Positions 1 through 5,740 of a DNA stretch of 10,097 nucleotides are shown here, piece after piece (position 1 is the stretch's first letter; every line of letters begins with the position of its first letter). The notes below the pieces were generated by a model. The model was given only the letters and a program-made list of their open reading frames with translations. It made no database searches and had not been told where the DNA came from. This DNA comes from Flavobacteriaceae bacterium (GTDB taxonomy: Bacteria > Bacteroidota > Bacteroidia > Flavobacteriales > Flavobacteriaceae), in assembly GCA_023254815.1 (NCBI GenBank), contig JALRKI010000145.1:1-10097 (forward strand), written 5' to 3'. Made by a program: the position numbers and the translations under genes.

Positions 1-367
1 GATTTCGCTCAATTTGCCTGAAGAACAAGTGTATGCCAACTTCGACCGCACTCAGTTGATTCGGATCATGACCAATCTAATTAAGAATGCCATACAATCT
101 GTTCCAAAAGGAAAAAGCCCTATCATTGCCGTAACGGTGACAAAAACGGAAGATACGGTGAAGATTGGCGTTAAGGACAACGGTTTAGGGATTGCCTTTG
201 AGAATCAAAAAAAGATTTTTGAACCCAAATTCACTACCAAAAGCAGTGGAATGGGCTTGGGACTTCCCATTGTAAAAACCATATTGGACAGTTATGGGGG
301 GCGCATTTTTTTTGAAAGCATCCCCTCATTTGGCACTACATTTTATATTGAATTTTCTAAAAACTAG
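1..367 (+). CDS. Sensor histidine kinase, C-terminal ATPase domain (5' end outside window)
   Basis: This is the catalytic (HATPase_c, GHKL) end of a two-component sensor kinase, which binds ATP and phosphorylates a histidine in its own upstream dimerisation domain before passing the phosphate to a response regulator. The reading frame is open from base 2, so 121 residues are visible. They carry the N box (NLIKNAIQS, visible residues about 25-33), the G1 box DNGLGI (59-64), the F box IFEPKFTT (72-79) and the G2 box GMGLGL (83-88), in the canonical order and spacing. The DHp histidine, any sensor or PAS domain and membrane segments lie upstream of the window. The sequence style (IFEPKFTTKSSGMGLGL) resembles NtrY-like kinases, but the subfamily and stimulus cannot be told from this fragment. 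A TTG at 14 could be mistaken for a start, but the domain would then lack its dimerisation part, so truncation by the window edge is the better reading. The next gene starts 3 nt after the stop, suggesting co-transcription. Confidence 0.93.
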   Translation, partial: ISLNLPEEQVYANFDRTQLIRIMTNLIKNAIQSVPKGKSPIIAVTVTKTEDTVKIGVKDNGLGIAFENQKKIFEPKFTTKSSGMGLGLPIVKTILDSYGGRIFFESIPSFGTTFYIEFSKN

Positions 368-370
368 CAC

Positions 371-1153
371 ATGACATTTGACAACCTTCTTTACCAAACA
401 GATCAGGGCGTAACAATAATTACCGTTAATCGACCTGACAAGCTCAACGCCTTAAACTACGATACGGTTATGGATCTCAATCGCGCTATATCAGCTGCTC
501 AGAAAGATCCAGCCTGTAGAGTAATTATAATAACCGGAAGCGGTGAAAAGGCATTTGTGGCTGGAGCAGACATCAAAGAGTTTTCTGAATTTACTGCATC
601 TCAGGCAAAAGAATTATCCCAAAGAGGTCACACGGAATTGTGCGATTTGATAGAGCATTCCAACAAACCGGTCATAGCGGCAATCAATGGTTTTTGTCTC
701 GGAGGAGGTCTGGAATTGGCCATGTCTTGCCACATTAGAGTGGCTTCAAACAATGCAAAAATGGCCTTACCCGAAGTTTCGCTTGGAGTAATTCCAGGCT
801 ACGGAGGAACACAACGACTGCCACAATTGATTGGCAAAGGAAGAGCTCTTGAAATGATTATGACCGGTGGAATGGTAAATGCGGATAAGGCGCTCTCGAT
901 GGGCCTTGTCAATCATGTGGTTGAGTTAGAAAGCCTGATGCTTCTTTGCCATTCCATTGCAGAAAAGATTATGGGAAATTCTAGTGTAGCCATTGCCTCT
1001 GCTATTAAGGCCGTCAATGCCAACTATCAAGATGGGGTCAATGGTTATCAGATCGAAATTGACGAGTTCAGTAAATGTTTTGAGACCGAGGACTTCAGGG
1101 AAGGGACCAATGCCTTTATCAATAAGAGACGGGCTAATTTTCCAGGACGCTAA
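371..1153 (+). CDS. Enoyl-CoA hydratase/isomerase (crotonase superfamily)
   Basis: A 260-residue protein of full length for a single-domain crotonase. These cytoplasmic hexamers bind acyl-CoA thioesters; the hydratase members add water to trans-2-enoyl-CoA in beta-oxidation or related CoA pathways. Visible features are the N-terminal CoA-binding strand with RPDKLNAL (21-28), the oxyanion-hole segment AFVAGADIKEF (61-71), the second oxyanion glycine region NGFCLGGGLELAM (106-118) and LPEVSLGVIPGYGGTQRL (133-150). Glu115 and Glu135 are 20 residues apart, matching the two catalytic glutamates of classical enoyl-CoA hydratase (Glu144 and Glu164 in the mammalian enzyme), so hydratase activity is likely. 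The true substrate is unknown; 3-hydroxybutyryl-CoA dehydratase (crotonase) is one option. The ATG at 371 is 3 nt after the kinase stop and has no Shine-Dalgarno, which is normal in Bacteroidota. It probably shares a transcript with the kinase. Its 3' end overlaps the opposing acyltransferase gene. Confidence 0.95.
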   Translation: MTFDNLLYQTDQGVTIITVNRPDKLNALNYDTVMDLNRAISAAQKDPACRVIIITGSGEKAFVAGADIKEFSEFTASQAKELSQRGHTELCDLIEHSNKPVIAAINGFCLGGGLELAMSCHIRVASNNAKMALPEVSLGVIPGYGGTQRLPQLIGKGRALEMIMTGGMVNADKALSMGLVNHVVELESLMLLCHSIAEKIMGNSSVAIASAIKAVNANYQDGVNGYQIEIDEFSKCFETEDFREGTNAFINKRRANFPGR

Positions 1154-1887
1154 GCCAAAATCACCTTTGAAGTGATAGTGGATTCCAATTCAGATATGAG
1201 AGTCTCATGATCCTTATCTCCTATTTCGACTGCGGGATGCACTAGAAAACTAATTTGAGCCCCAATTCCTAAGGGGAAATGACCTTTCCCAGTAATTTTC
1301 CATGTATTGTTAATGGTGATGGGAACTACGAATGCATTAGGAATGTTTTCAAACAATGATTTAAGGCCGTTGATTTTAAACGGCTTGGGAATTCCTGAGG
1401 AACTCCTTGTGCCTTCTGGAAAAATAACGGCGGCATAATTGTTTTTTTGAATGTATTCTCCGAATTTTTTGATCATTTCGAGAGCTGACTTGGCGTTACT
1501 CCTATTGATTAAAACCGAACCGCCGTGTTTCAAATTGTAACTTACCGAAGGGATTCCCTTGCCCAAGGATGCTTTACCGACAAATTTGGGGTGATGCTTC
1601 CTAAAATGATGTATGATTGGGGGTATGTCAAACATGCTCTGGTGGTTTGCTACAATGATAAGAGGTCTGTCGGTTGGCAATTTATTAAGGTCGATTATTT
1701 TCACCGTACTTCCCAAAATTCCTAAAAACCTAATCAATAAAATCTGGAGTACGTCAACAGATTTTTTATGAGCCCTATAGCCAAAACCGTTCAATGCCAT
1801 CCACTGGATTGGATGAAAAACTAAAAGGGATATTACAAAAAAGAAATAGAAAATTATCGAGAGTGGATAAGACAGCAAATGCTTCAA
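1150..1887 (-). CDS. plsC: 1-acyl-sn-glycerol-3-phosphate acyltransferase (PlsC family)
   Basis: A 245-residue LPLAT-family enzyme. PlsC transfers an acyl group to the sn-2 position of lysophosphatidic acid at the inner face of the cytoplasmic membrane, making phosphatidic acid for phospholipid synthesis. The N terminus has a hydrophobic anchor (about residues 8-26). The acyltransferase blocks follow in order: motif I NHQSMFD (81-87, the NHxxxxD catalytic pair His82 and Asp87), motif II GSVLINRSN (123-131), motif III FPEGTRS (156-162, glycerol-phosphate binding) and motif IV VVPITINN (187-194). Length and motif spacing are normal. Family members can also acylate other lyso-lipids, such as ornithine-lipid precursors, so substrate is inferred. 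It lies 13 nt downstream of the bacilliredoxin gene on the same strand and is probably co-transcribed with it. Its TAG stop overlaps the TAA of the convergent crotonase gene. Confidence 0.93.
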   Translation of the reverse strand: MKHLLSYPLSIIFYFFFVISLLVFHPIQWMALNGFGYRAHKKSVDVLQILLIRFLGILGSTVKIIDLNKLPTDRPLIIVANHQSMFDIPPIIHHFRKHHPKFVGKASLGKGIPSVSYNLKHGGSVLINRSNAKSALEMIKKFGEYIQKNNYAAVIFPEGTRSSSGIPKPFKINGLKSLFENIPNAFVVPITINNTWKITGKGHFPLGIGAQISFLVHPAVEIGDKDHETLISELESTITSKVILA

Positions 1888-1900
1888 AACAACTTGAGTT

Positions 1901-2320
1901 TTAGCAATAACTGTTATAGGCGCTAATCAAATTTTCTGCAATCAATTGGGCAGGACGACCTTCTATGTGATGTCTTTCGAGCATGTGAACCAATTCTCCG
2001 TTTTTGAATAAGGCCATACAAGGAGAGCTTGGAGGAAATGGAACCATCAATTCACGAGCCCGAGAAGTAGCTTCATGATCAACGCCTGCAAATACTGTCA
2101 CCAAATGATCGGGTTTTTTGACATTGGCCAATGACATTCGTGCGCCTGGACGGGCATTGGCAGCAGCACATCCACAAACCGAATTGACAACTACCAATGT
2201 GGTTCCAGATTGAGATATGGCCTCTTCAACGCGGTTAGCGTCAGAAATTTGTTCAAAACCTACCGCTGTAAGTTCGTCGCGCATGGGCTGTACAAGTTCG
2301 GGTGGATACATAAGTTTCAT
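1901..2320 (-). CDS. Bacilliredoxin, BrxA/BrxB (YphP/YqiW) family
   Basis: A 139-residue thioredoxin-fold protein of the former DUF1094 family. Bacilliredoxins remove bacillithiol from S-bacillithiolated proteins in the cytoplasm. The family hallmark is plain: VVNSVCGCAAANARPG (44-59) with a CGC active site at Cys49-Gly50-Cys51. VTVFAGVDHEATSRARE (74-90), PPSSPCMALFKNGELVHMLERH (96-117, central part conserved) and HHIEGR (117-122) also match the family. Two further cysteines are Cys101, in the SSPCMAL stretch where I recall Ser in the Bacillus proteins, and the last residue, Cys139, a position that is also Cys in Bacillus YphP as I remember it. Length is near the usual 140-145. The ATG at 2320 is preceded by a TAnnTTTG element only about 12 nt away, so the leader would be very short. 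It is the likely first gene of a pair with plsC. Presence of this family suggests, but does not show, that the organism makes bacillithiol. Confidence 0.93.
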   Translation of the reverse strand: MKLMYPPELVQPMRDELTAVGFEQISDANRVEEAISQSGTTLVVVNSVCGCAAANARPGARMSLANVKKPDHLVTVFAGVDHEATSRARELMVPFPPSSPCMALFKNGELVHMLERHHIEGRPAQLIAENLISAYNSYC

Positions 2321-2331
2321 TTTTTGAATTA

Positions 2332-2365
2332 CAAAGGTAAGAATTTATCCTCGTAAATTGGACAA
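2332..2365 (-). promoter_or_regulatory. Putative promoter of bacilliredoxin-plsC unit
   Basis: On the minus strand there is TACCTTTG (2339-2332), an exact match to the Bacteroidota -7 consensus TAnnTTTG, with TTG (2365-2363) 23 nt upstream, at the long end of the accepted spacing. Transcription would start only a few bases before the ATG at 2320, implying a nearly leaderless mRNA. Position between divergent genes supports it; the spacing and short leader lower confidence. Confidence 0.5.
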
Positions 2366-2375
2366 CTGCCTTCCC

Positions 2376-2403
2376 TTGTGCTTGCAGATTTTCGTTAAAT
2401 TTG
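2376..2403 (+). promoter_or_regulatory. Putative promoter of ZIP transporter gene
   Basis: TTG (2376-2378), a 17-nt spacer and TAAATTTG (2396-2403) match the Bacteroidota sigma-A pattern TTG-N17-23-TAnnTTTG. The predicted start site near 2410 leaves a leader of roughly 15 nt before the ATG at 2426. No clear metal-regulator palindrome was seen in the 105-bp divergent region. Confidence 0.65.
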
Positions 2404-2425
2404 TTGGGATTAATACAAAATAACT

Positions 2426-3241
2426 ATGGATTCCTTAATTGCTTTTTTTGAAAGCATAGATCCTGTTCTTGGGGCGTTTCTTGCTACTGTTTTTACGTGG
2501 GGCATGACTGCTTTGGGAGCTTCTTTGGTGTTTATGGTCAAAGCCATGAACAGAGCGGTACTAGACGGGATGTTGGGATTTACTGGTGGAGTTATGGTCG
2601 CCGCCAGCTTTTGGAGTCTGCTGGCTCCCGGTATCGCAATGAGTCCAGGCGAGGGATTTGTCAAGGTCCTCCCGGCAGCCATTGGTTTTGCAATAGGCGC
2701 TTTGTTTATCTATGGATTAGATAAGGTTTTACCTCACGTACATATCAATTTCAAAGAAAGTGAAGGGATTAAAACGCCTTGGCAAAGAACTACTTTGTTA
2801 GTTCTAGCCATTACGCTACACAACATTCCAGAGGGATTGGCGGTTGGTGTGCTGTTTGGAGGAGTTGCTGTAGGAATGCCCGAAGCGTCAATTGCGGGAG
2901 CGGTCATTTTGGCTATTGGAATTGGCATTCAGAATTTTCCTGAAGGTATAGCCGTTTCTATGCCTTTGCGCAGACATGGTTTGAGCCGACGCAAGAGCTT
3001 TTTGTACGGTCAAGCATCAGCCCTTGTCGAACCTATAGCAGCTGTTATTGGGGCAATGGCGGTGACTTTTTTTACTCCTATTTTGCCTTATGCATTAGCC
3101 TTCGCCGCTGGAGCCATGATTTTCGTGGTCGTTGAGGAGGTCATCCCCGAAACACAACAGGATAAATACACAGACGTTGCCACTTTGGGATTTATTGGAG
3201 GTTTCATTCTCATGATGGTACTTGATGTAGCACTGGGCTAG
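2426..3241 (+). CDS. ZIP family divalent metal transporter (GufA/ZIP11-like)
   Basis: A 271-residue polytopic inner-membrane protein that should move Zn(II), and perhaps Fe(II) or other divalent metals, into the cytoplasm. The N terminus (GAFLATVFTWGMTALGASLVF, residues 16-36, key part TWGMTALGA) is typical of the GufA/ZIP11 branch. The binuclear metal-site helices are intact: HNIPEGLAVG (132-141, His132, Asn133, Glu136) in the fourth helix and QNFPEGIAVSMP (169-180, Gln169, Asn170, Glu173) in the fifth, with YGQASALVEP (194-203, Glu202) in the sixth and VVEEVIPE (235-242) in the seventh. Eight helices can be traced. The usual His-rich loop between helices 3 and 4 is reduced to HVHINFKESEG (104-114). 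The gene has its own promoter and stands alone. Its stop is 2 nt from the end of the convergent Feo operon, which with the bacilliredoxin next door makes a metal- and thiol-rich neighbourhood. Metal specificity cannot be decided from sequence. Confidence 0.93.
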   Translation: MDSLIAFFESIDPVLGAFLATVFTWGMTALGASLVFMVKAMNRAVLDGMLGFTGGVMVAASFWSLLAPGIAMSPGEGFVKVLPAAIGFAIGALFIYGLDKVLPHVHINFKESEGIKTPWQRTTLLVLAITLHNIPEGLAVGVLFGGVAVGMPEASIAGAVILAIGIGIQNFPEGIAVSMPLRRHGLSRRKSFLYGQASALVEPIAAVIGAMAVTFFTPILPYALAFAAGAMIFVVVEEVIPETQQDKYTDVATLGFIGGFILMMVLDVALG

Positions 3242-3243
3242 GA

Positions 3244-3372
3244 CTAGTGACACCCACAATCATCAGTTCCGCAAGATTTTTTTGTTTTTTTTGGTAAGAA
3301 TTTGCGGAGCAAAAATACTATTGCAGCCATGACCGCTATTCCTGTTAAAATATACTGAACCAATGGAGTCAT
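3244..3372 (-). CDS. FeoB-associated Cys-rich membrane protein (42 aa)
   Basis: A very small gene directly after feoB. Reading from the ATG at 3372 to the TAG at 3246-3244 gives 42 residues: a short N terminus (MTPLVQY), one hydrophobic helix (about 7-22, ILTGIAVMAAIVFLL), a strongly basic stretch (RKFLPKKTKK, 23-32) and a cysteine tail SCGTDDCGCH (33-42) with Cys34, Cys39, Cys41 and terminal His42. This is the layout of the FeoB-associated Cys-rich membrane proteins found next to feoB in many bacteria, which are functionally related to FeoC-like accessory proteins. By the positive-inside rule the Cys tail would face the cytoplasm, where it could bind iron or an Fe-S cluster or interact with the FeoB GTPase domain; that role is inferred. 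It starts 9 nt after the feoB stop, so it is surely in the same operon. The basic stretch is encoded by two long A runs, which could be slippage-prone. Confidence 0.88.
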   Translation of the reverse strand: MTPLVQYILTGIAVMAAIVFLLRKFLPKKTKKSCGTDDCGCH

Positions 3373-3381
3373 GGGTAGAAC

Positions 3382-5469
3382 TTATTGAATGAGTTGAAAA
3401 GCAATTAAAGAAATAAGATAGGCGATAAAGGTCATTCCAAACAATTGAATTAGAGGCCATTTCCATGAATTGGTTTCACGCTTCACCACGGCCAATGTGC
3501 TCATGCATTGCATGGCAAAAGCGTAGAAAAGTAATAGAGAAATTCCACTGGCGAGAGAAAATATTGCGCTGCCATCTGCTCTTTTTTCGGCAGACATTTT
3601 TTGTTTTAAGGTGTCGGGATTGTTCCCTCCTACGCTGTAAATTGTGGCCAAGGTTCCTACAAATACTTCGCGAGCGGCAAATGAGGTCACCAAGCCAATA
3701 CCAATTTTCCAATCGTAACCCAAAGGACGTATTAAAGGCTCTATCGACTTGCCAATGAGTCCGATATAGGAGTGTTCAAGTCTATAGGCTGCAATTTTTT
3801 GATCGACTTGATAAGAATCTAAATCCACGTACTCTTGTTTGACAATAGTGGAGGCATTTTTAAACGAGTCGCCAGGGCCATTAGAAGCCAGAACCCAGAT
3901 TAAAACAGAAATGGCGAGGATAATTTTACCAGCCTCAAAAACAAAAGACCTGGTTTTTTCTACCACCGTAATGGCCACATTTTTGATCAGGGGCACCTTA
4001 AAAGAGGGCATTTCAACGACAAAAAAGGACTTTGAACGAAATTGTAGAATCCTATTTAAAGTAGCCGCAGAAAGGATGGCCATGCCAAAGCCTATGAGAT
4101 ACAACGACATGAGAGTGAGGGCTTGGTAGCTCAATCCAAGAAACCTGCCTTGAGGAATCACTAATGAAATGATAATAAGATACACTGGCAAACGAGCCGA
4201 ACAGGTAATGAAGGGGGTAACCAAAATGGTAATCAACCGTTCCTTCCAATTTTCGATGTTTCGGGTGGCCATGATTGCAGGAATGGCGCATGCCGTTCCC
4301 GATATCAGCGGAATAACACTTTTGCCGCTCAAACCAAATCGCCTCATTATTCGATCCATGAGAAAAACCACACGACTCATGTATCCTATCTCTTCCAATA
4401 TCGCAATGAATAGAAACAAAAATGCGATTTGAGGTATAAAGATGACAATGCCTCCAATGCCTGCAATGATTCCATCGGCGAGTAAATTTGTAAATACCCC
4501 AGAAGGCAAGGTTGCCTTTGTCCATTCCGACAATTGAGCAAATGAAGCATCAATGTAATCCATTGGGGTACTCGACCAGTCATAAATGGCCTGAAAAATA
4601 GACAATAGGACTACGAAAAAAATGATATAACCCCAAAACGTGTGCATGGTAATCCGGTCTAGGGTTGCTCGAAAGTCTTTGGCTTTACTGAGGTCAATAG
4701 TTTGGCCCTGTTTGAGCACATTATTGATGAACTGATATCTTTTGATGGTCTCTTTTTGCTGCAGTCGTTTGAGATCAGATTTGGATTTGGTTTTGAAGAC
4801 TGCCACATCCATCTCTTGTCGATTGATTTTTCCAAAATTAACATCTTGAGTAATGACCAGCCAGAGTTTATAAAGCTGTTGGTTAGGGAAGGCCGATTGC
4901 AACTGGTCAAAATAGGTTGGGTCTATGGACGAAGCGTTTAGACAAGGCTCCAAAGAGAGTTCTCGGTAGTTTGAAATAAGGGTTTTCAGATAGGCAATTC
5001 CCGTATTTTTGCGGGCACTGACTAAAGCGATTTTGGTTTTTAGGACTTTTTCCAAATAGGGAATATCGAGAGAAATGCCTTTGGCCGACATACGATCGGC
5101 CATGTTAATGACCAAAATAGTAGGAATTTCCAGATCCTTTATTTGGGTGAAGAGCAGTAAATTTCTTTTAAAATTTTCCACATCACTCACAATGATAGCA
5201 ACATCTGGGAAATCCTTGTTGTTTTTGTTGAGCAACAGTTCAATGACAATATTCTCGTCCAAAGAGGACGCATTCAAACTGTAAGTACCAGGAAGGTCAA
5301 GTATGTGTGCTTTGAGCACTCTGGACAGTTTGCACAAGCCTTCTTTTTTGTCAACGGTGATGCCAGGATAGTTAGCCACTTTTTGATTCAACCCTGTCAA
5401 GGCGTTGAACACAGAGGTTTTTCCAGTATTTGGATTCCCGATGAGTGCGACATTGATTTGTTTACTCAT
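3382..5469 (-). CDS. feoB: Ferrous iron transport protein B (GTPase-permease)
   Basis: FeoB imports Fe(II) across the inner membrane, with a cytosolic N-terminal G domain coupled to a membrane domain. With the start used here (ATG at 5469) it has 695 residues. The G domain shows G1 GNPNTGKT (11-18), G3 DLPG (58-61), G4 NMAD (122-125) and G5 SARK (151-154), followed by a helical spacer to about residue 265. The membrane part from about 278 contains the Gate motifs: GTACAIPAIMATR (391-403, Cys394), TPFITCSARLPVY (418-430, Cys423) and, near the C terminus, QCMSTLAVVKRET (654-666, Cys655). An upstream in-frame ATG at 5484 would add MKLIL and overlap feoA by 23 nt; the ATG at 5469 overlaps by 8 nt (shared ATGAGTAA) and puts the start a few residues before the G domain, as usual. 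It lies between feoA and the small Cys-rich gene and is intact. Length is typical for Bacteroidota. Confidence 0.97.
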   Translation of the reverse strand: MSKQINVALIGNPNTGKTSVFNALTGLNQKVANYPGITVDKKEGLCKLSRVLKAHILDLPGTYSLNASSLDENIVIELLLNKNNKDFPDVAIIVSDVENFKRNLLLFTQIKDLEIPTILVINMADRMSAKGISLDIPYLEKVLKTKIALVSARKNTGIAYLKTLISNYRELSLEPCLNASSIDPTYFDQLQSAFPNQQLYKLWLVITQDVNFGKINRQEMDVAVFKTKSKSDLKRLQQKETIKRYQFINNVLKQGQTIDLSKAKDFRATLDRITMHTFWGYIIFFVVLLSIFQAIYDWSSTPMDYIDASFAQLSEWTKATLPSGVFTNLLADGIIAGIGGIVIFIPQIAFLFLFIAILEEIGYMSRVVFLMDRIMRRFGLSGKSVIPLISGTACAIPAIMATRNIENWKERLITILVTPFITCSARLPVYLIIISLVIPQGRFLGLSYQALTLMSLYLIGFGMAILSAATLNRILQFRSKSFFVVEMPSFKVPLIKNVAITVVEKTRSFVFEAGKIILAISVLIWVLASNGPGDSFKNASTIVKQEYVDLDSYQVDQKIAAYRLEHSYIGLIGKSIEPLIRPLGYDWKIGIGLVTSFAAREVFVGTLATIYSVGGNNPDTLKQKMSAEKRADGSAIFSLASGISLLLFYAFAMQCMSTLAVVKRETNSWKWPLIQLFGMTFIAYLISLIAFQLIQ

Positions 5470-5695
5470 CAGGATCAATTTCAATACAAATCAGCGCAGC
5501 GGTATCTCGGCGTATTGCCACAAACGCATCATCAATGTTCAAATAAAGAGGGTCTAAAAAGGGTGCTACTTGCAGCAGTTTCACCTTGTTTCCAGGTAAA
5601 CAACCCATCTCCAGTAATTTGAACGGAATGGCTTCCGAAGAACAGTCGATAATGGTAGCCGATTGACCTAGCTTTAAGTCCGCAATTGTAGGCAT
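5462..5695 (-). CDS. feoA: Ferrous iron transport protein A (FeoA, SH3-like)
   Basis: A 77-residue cytosolic protein with the single SH3-like beta-barrel fold of FeoA, needed for FeoB-driven Fe(II) uptake, probably by contacting FeoB. The family pattern is visible: an N-terminal IADLKLGQSATI (4-15), the central helix and turn KLLEMGCLPGNKVKLLQ (26-42, matching the L.xMG..pG..v.v pattern) and the closing strands DPLYLNIDDAFVAIRRDTAALICI (48-71, conserved part FVAIRRDTAALI). Length is normal for a stand-alone FeoA. Its stop overlaps the feoB start by 8 nt, pointing to translational coupling. A promoter-like TAAATTTG lies in the 45-nt gap before it, so feoAB may be transcribed separately from the upstream sco gene. 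It could in principle be a domain of a longer fused protein elsewhere, but here it is clearly a separate gene. Confidence 0.95.
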   Translation of the reverse strand: MPTIADLKLGQSATIIDCSSEAIPFKLLEMGCLPGNKVKLLQVAPFLDPLYLNIDDAFVAIRRDTAALICIEIDPDE

Positions 5696-5721
5696 CCTTA
5701 TTTAGATTGATTTTAAAGAAG

Positions 5722-5729
5722 CAAATTTA
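5722..5729 (-). promoter_or_regulatory. Possible -7 element for feoA-feoB operon
   Basis: TAAATTTG on the minus strand (5729-5722) is an exact TAnnTTTG match in the 45-nt gap between sco and feoA, with about 26 nt from the element to the ATG at 5695. No TTG is found at the expected upstream distance, so only half of the promoter signature is present. The heptamer ATTTAGA occurs at 5700-5706 and 5725-5731 on the plus strand around it; I could not recognise a Fur or DtxR operator. Confidence 0.45.
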
Positions 5730-5740
5730 GACAAAAGGAA

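Noticed and set aside
3263..3466. 67-residue minus-strand frame across the feoB end
   Set aside because: It lies in another frame over the feoB 3' end and the small Cys-rich gene and has no family features; the 42-residue frame has a clear family layout.
3465..5284. Several plus-strand and alternate-frame ORFs inside feoB (for example 3839-4129, 4052-4525, 5075-5284)
   Set aside because: They are antisense or out-of-frame shadows of an intact, motif-complete feoB with no recognisable domains.
5470..5484. Upstream feoB start (ATG at 5484)
   Set aside because: It gives a 23-nt overlap with feoA and an unusual five-residue extension; the ATG at 5469 gives an 8-nt coupling overlap and a standard distance to the G1 motif.
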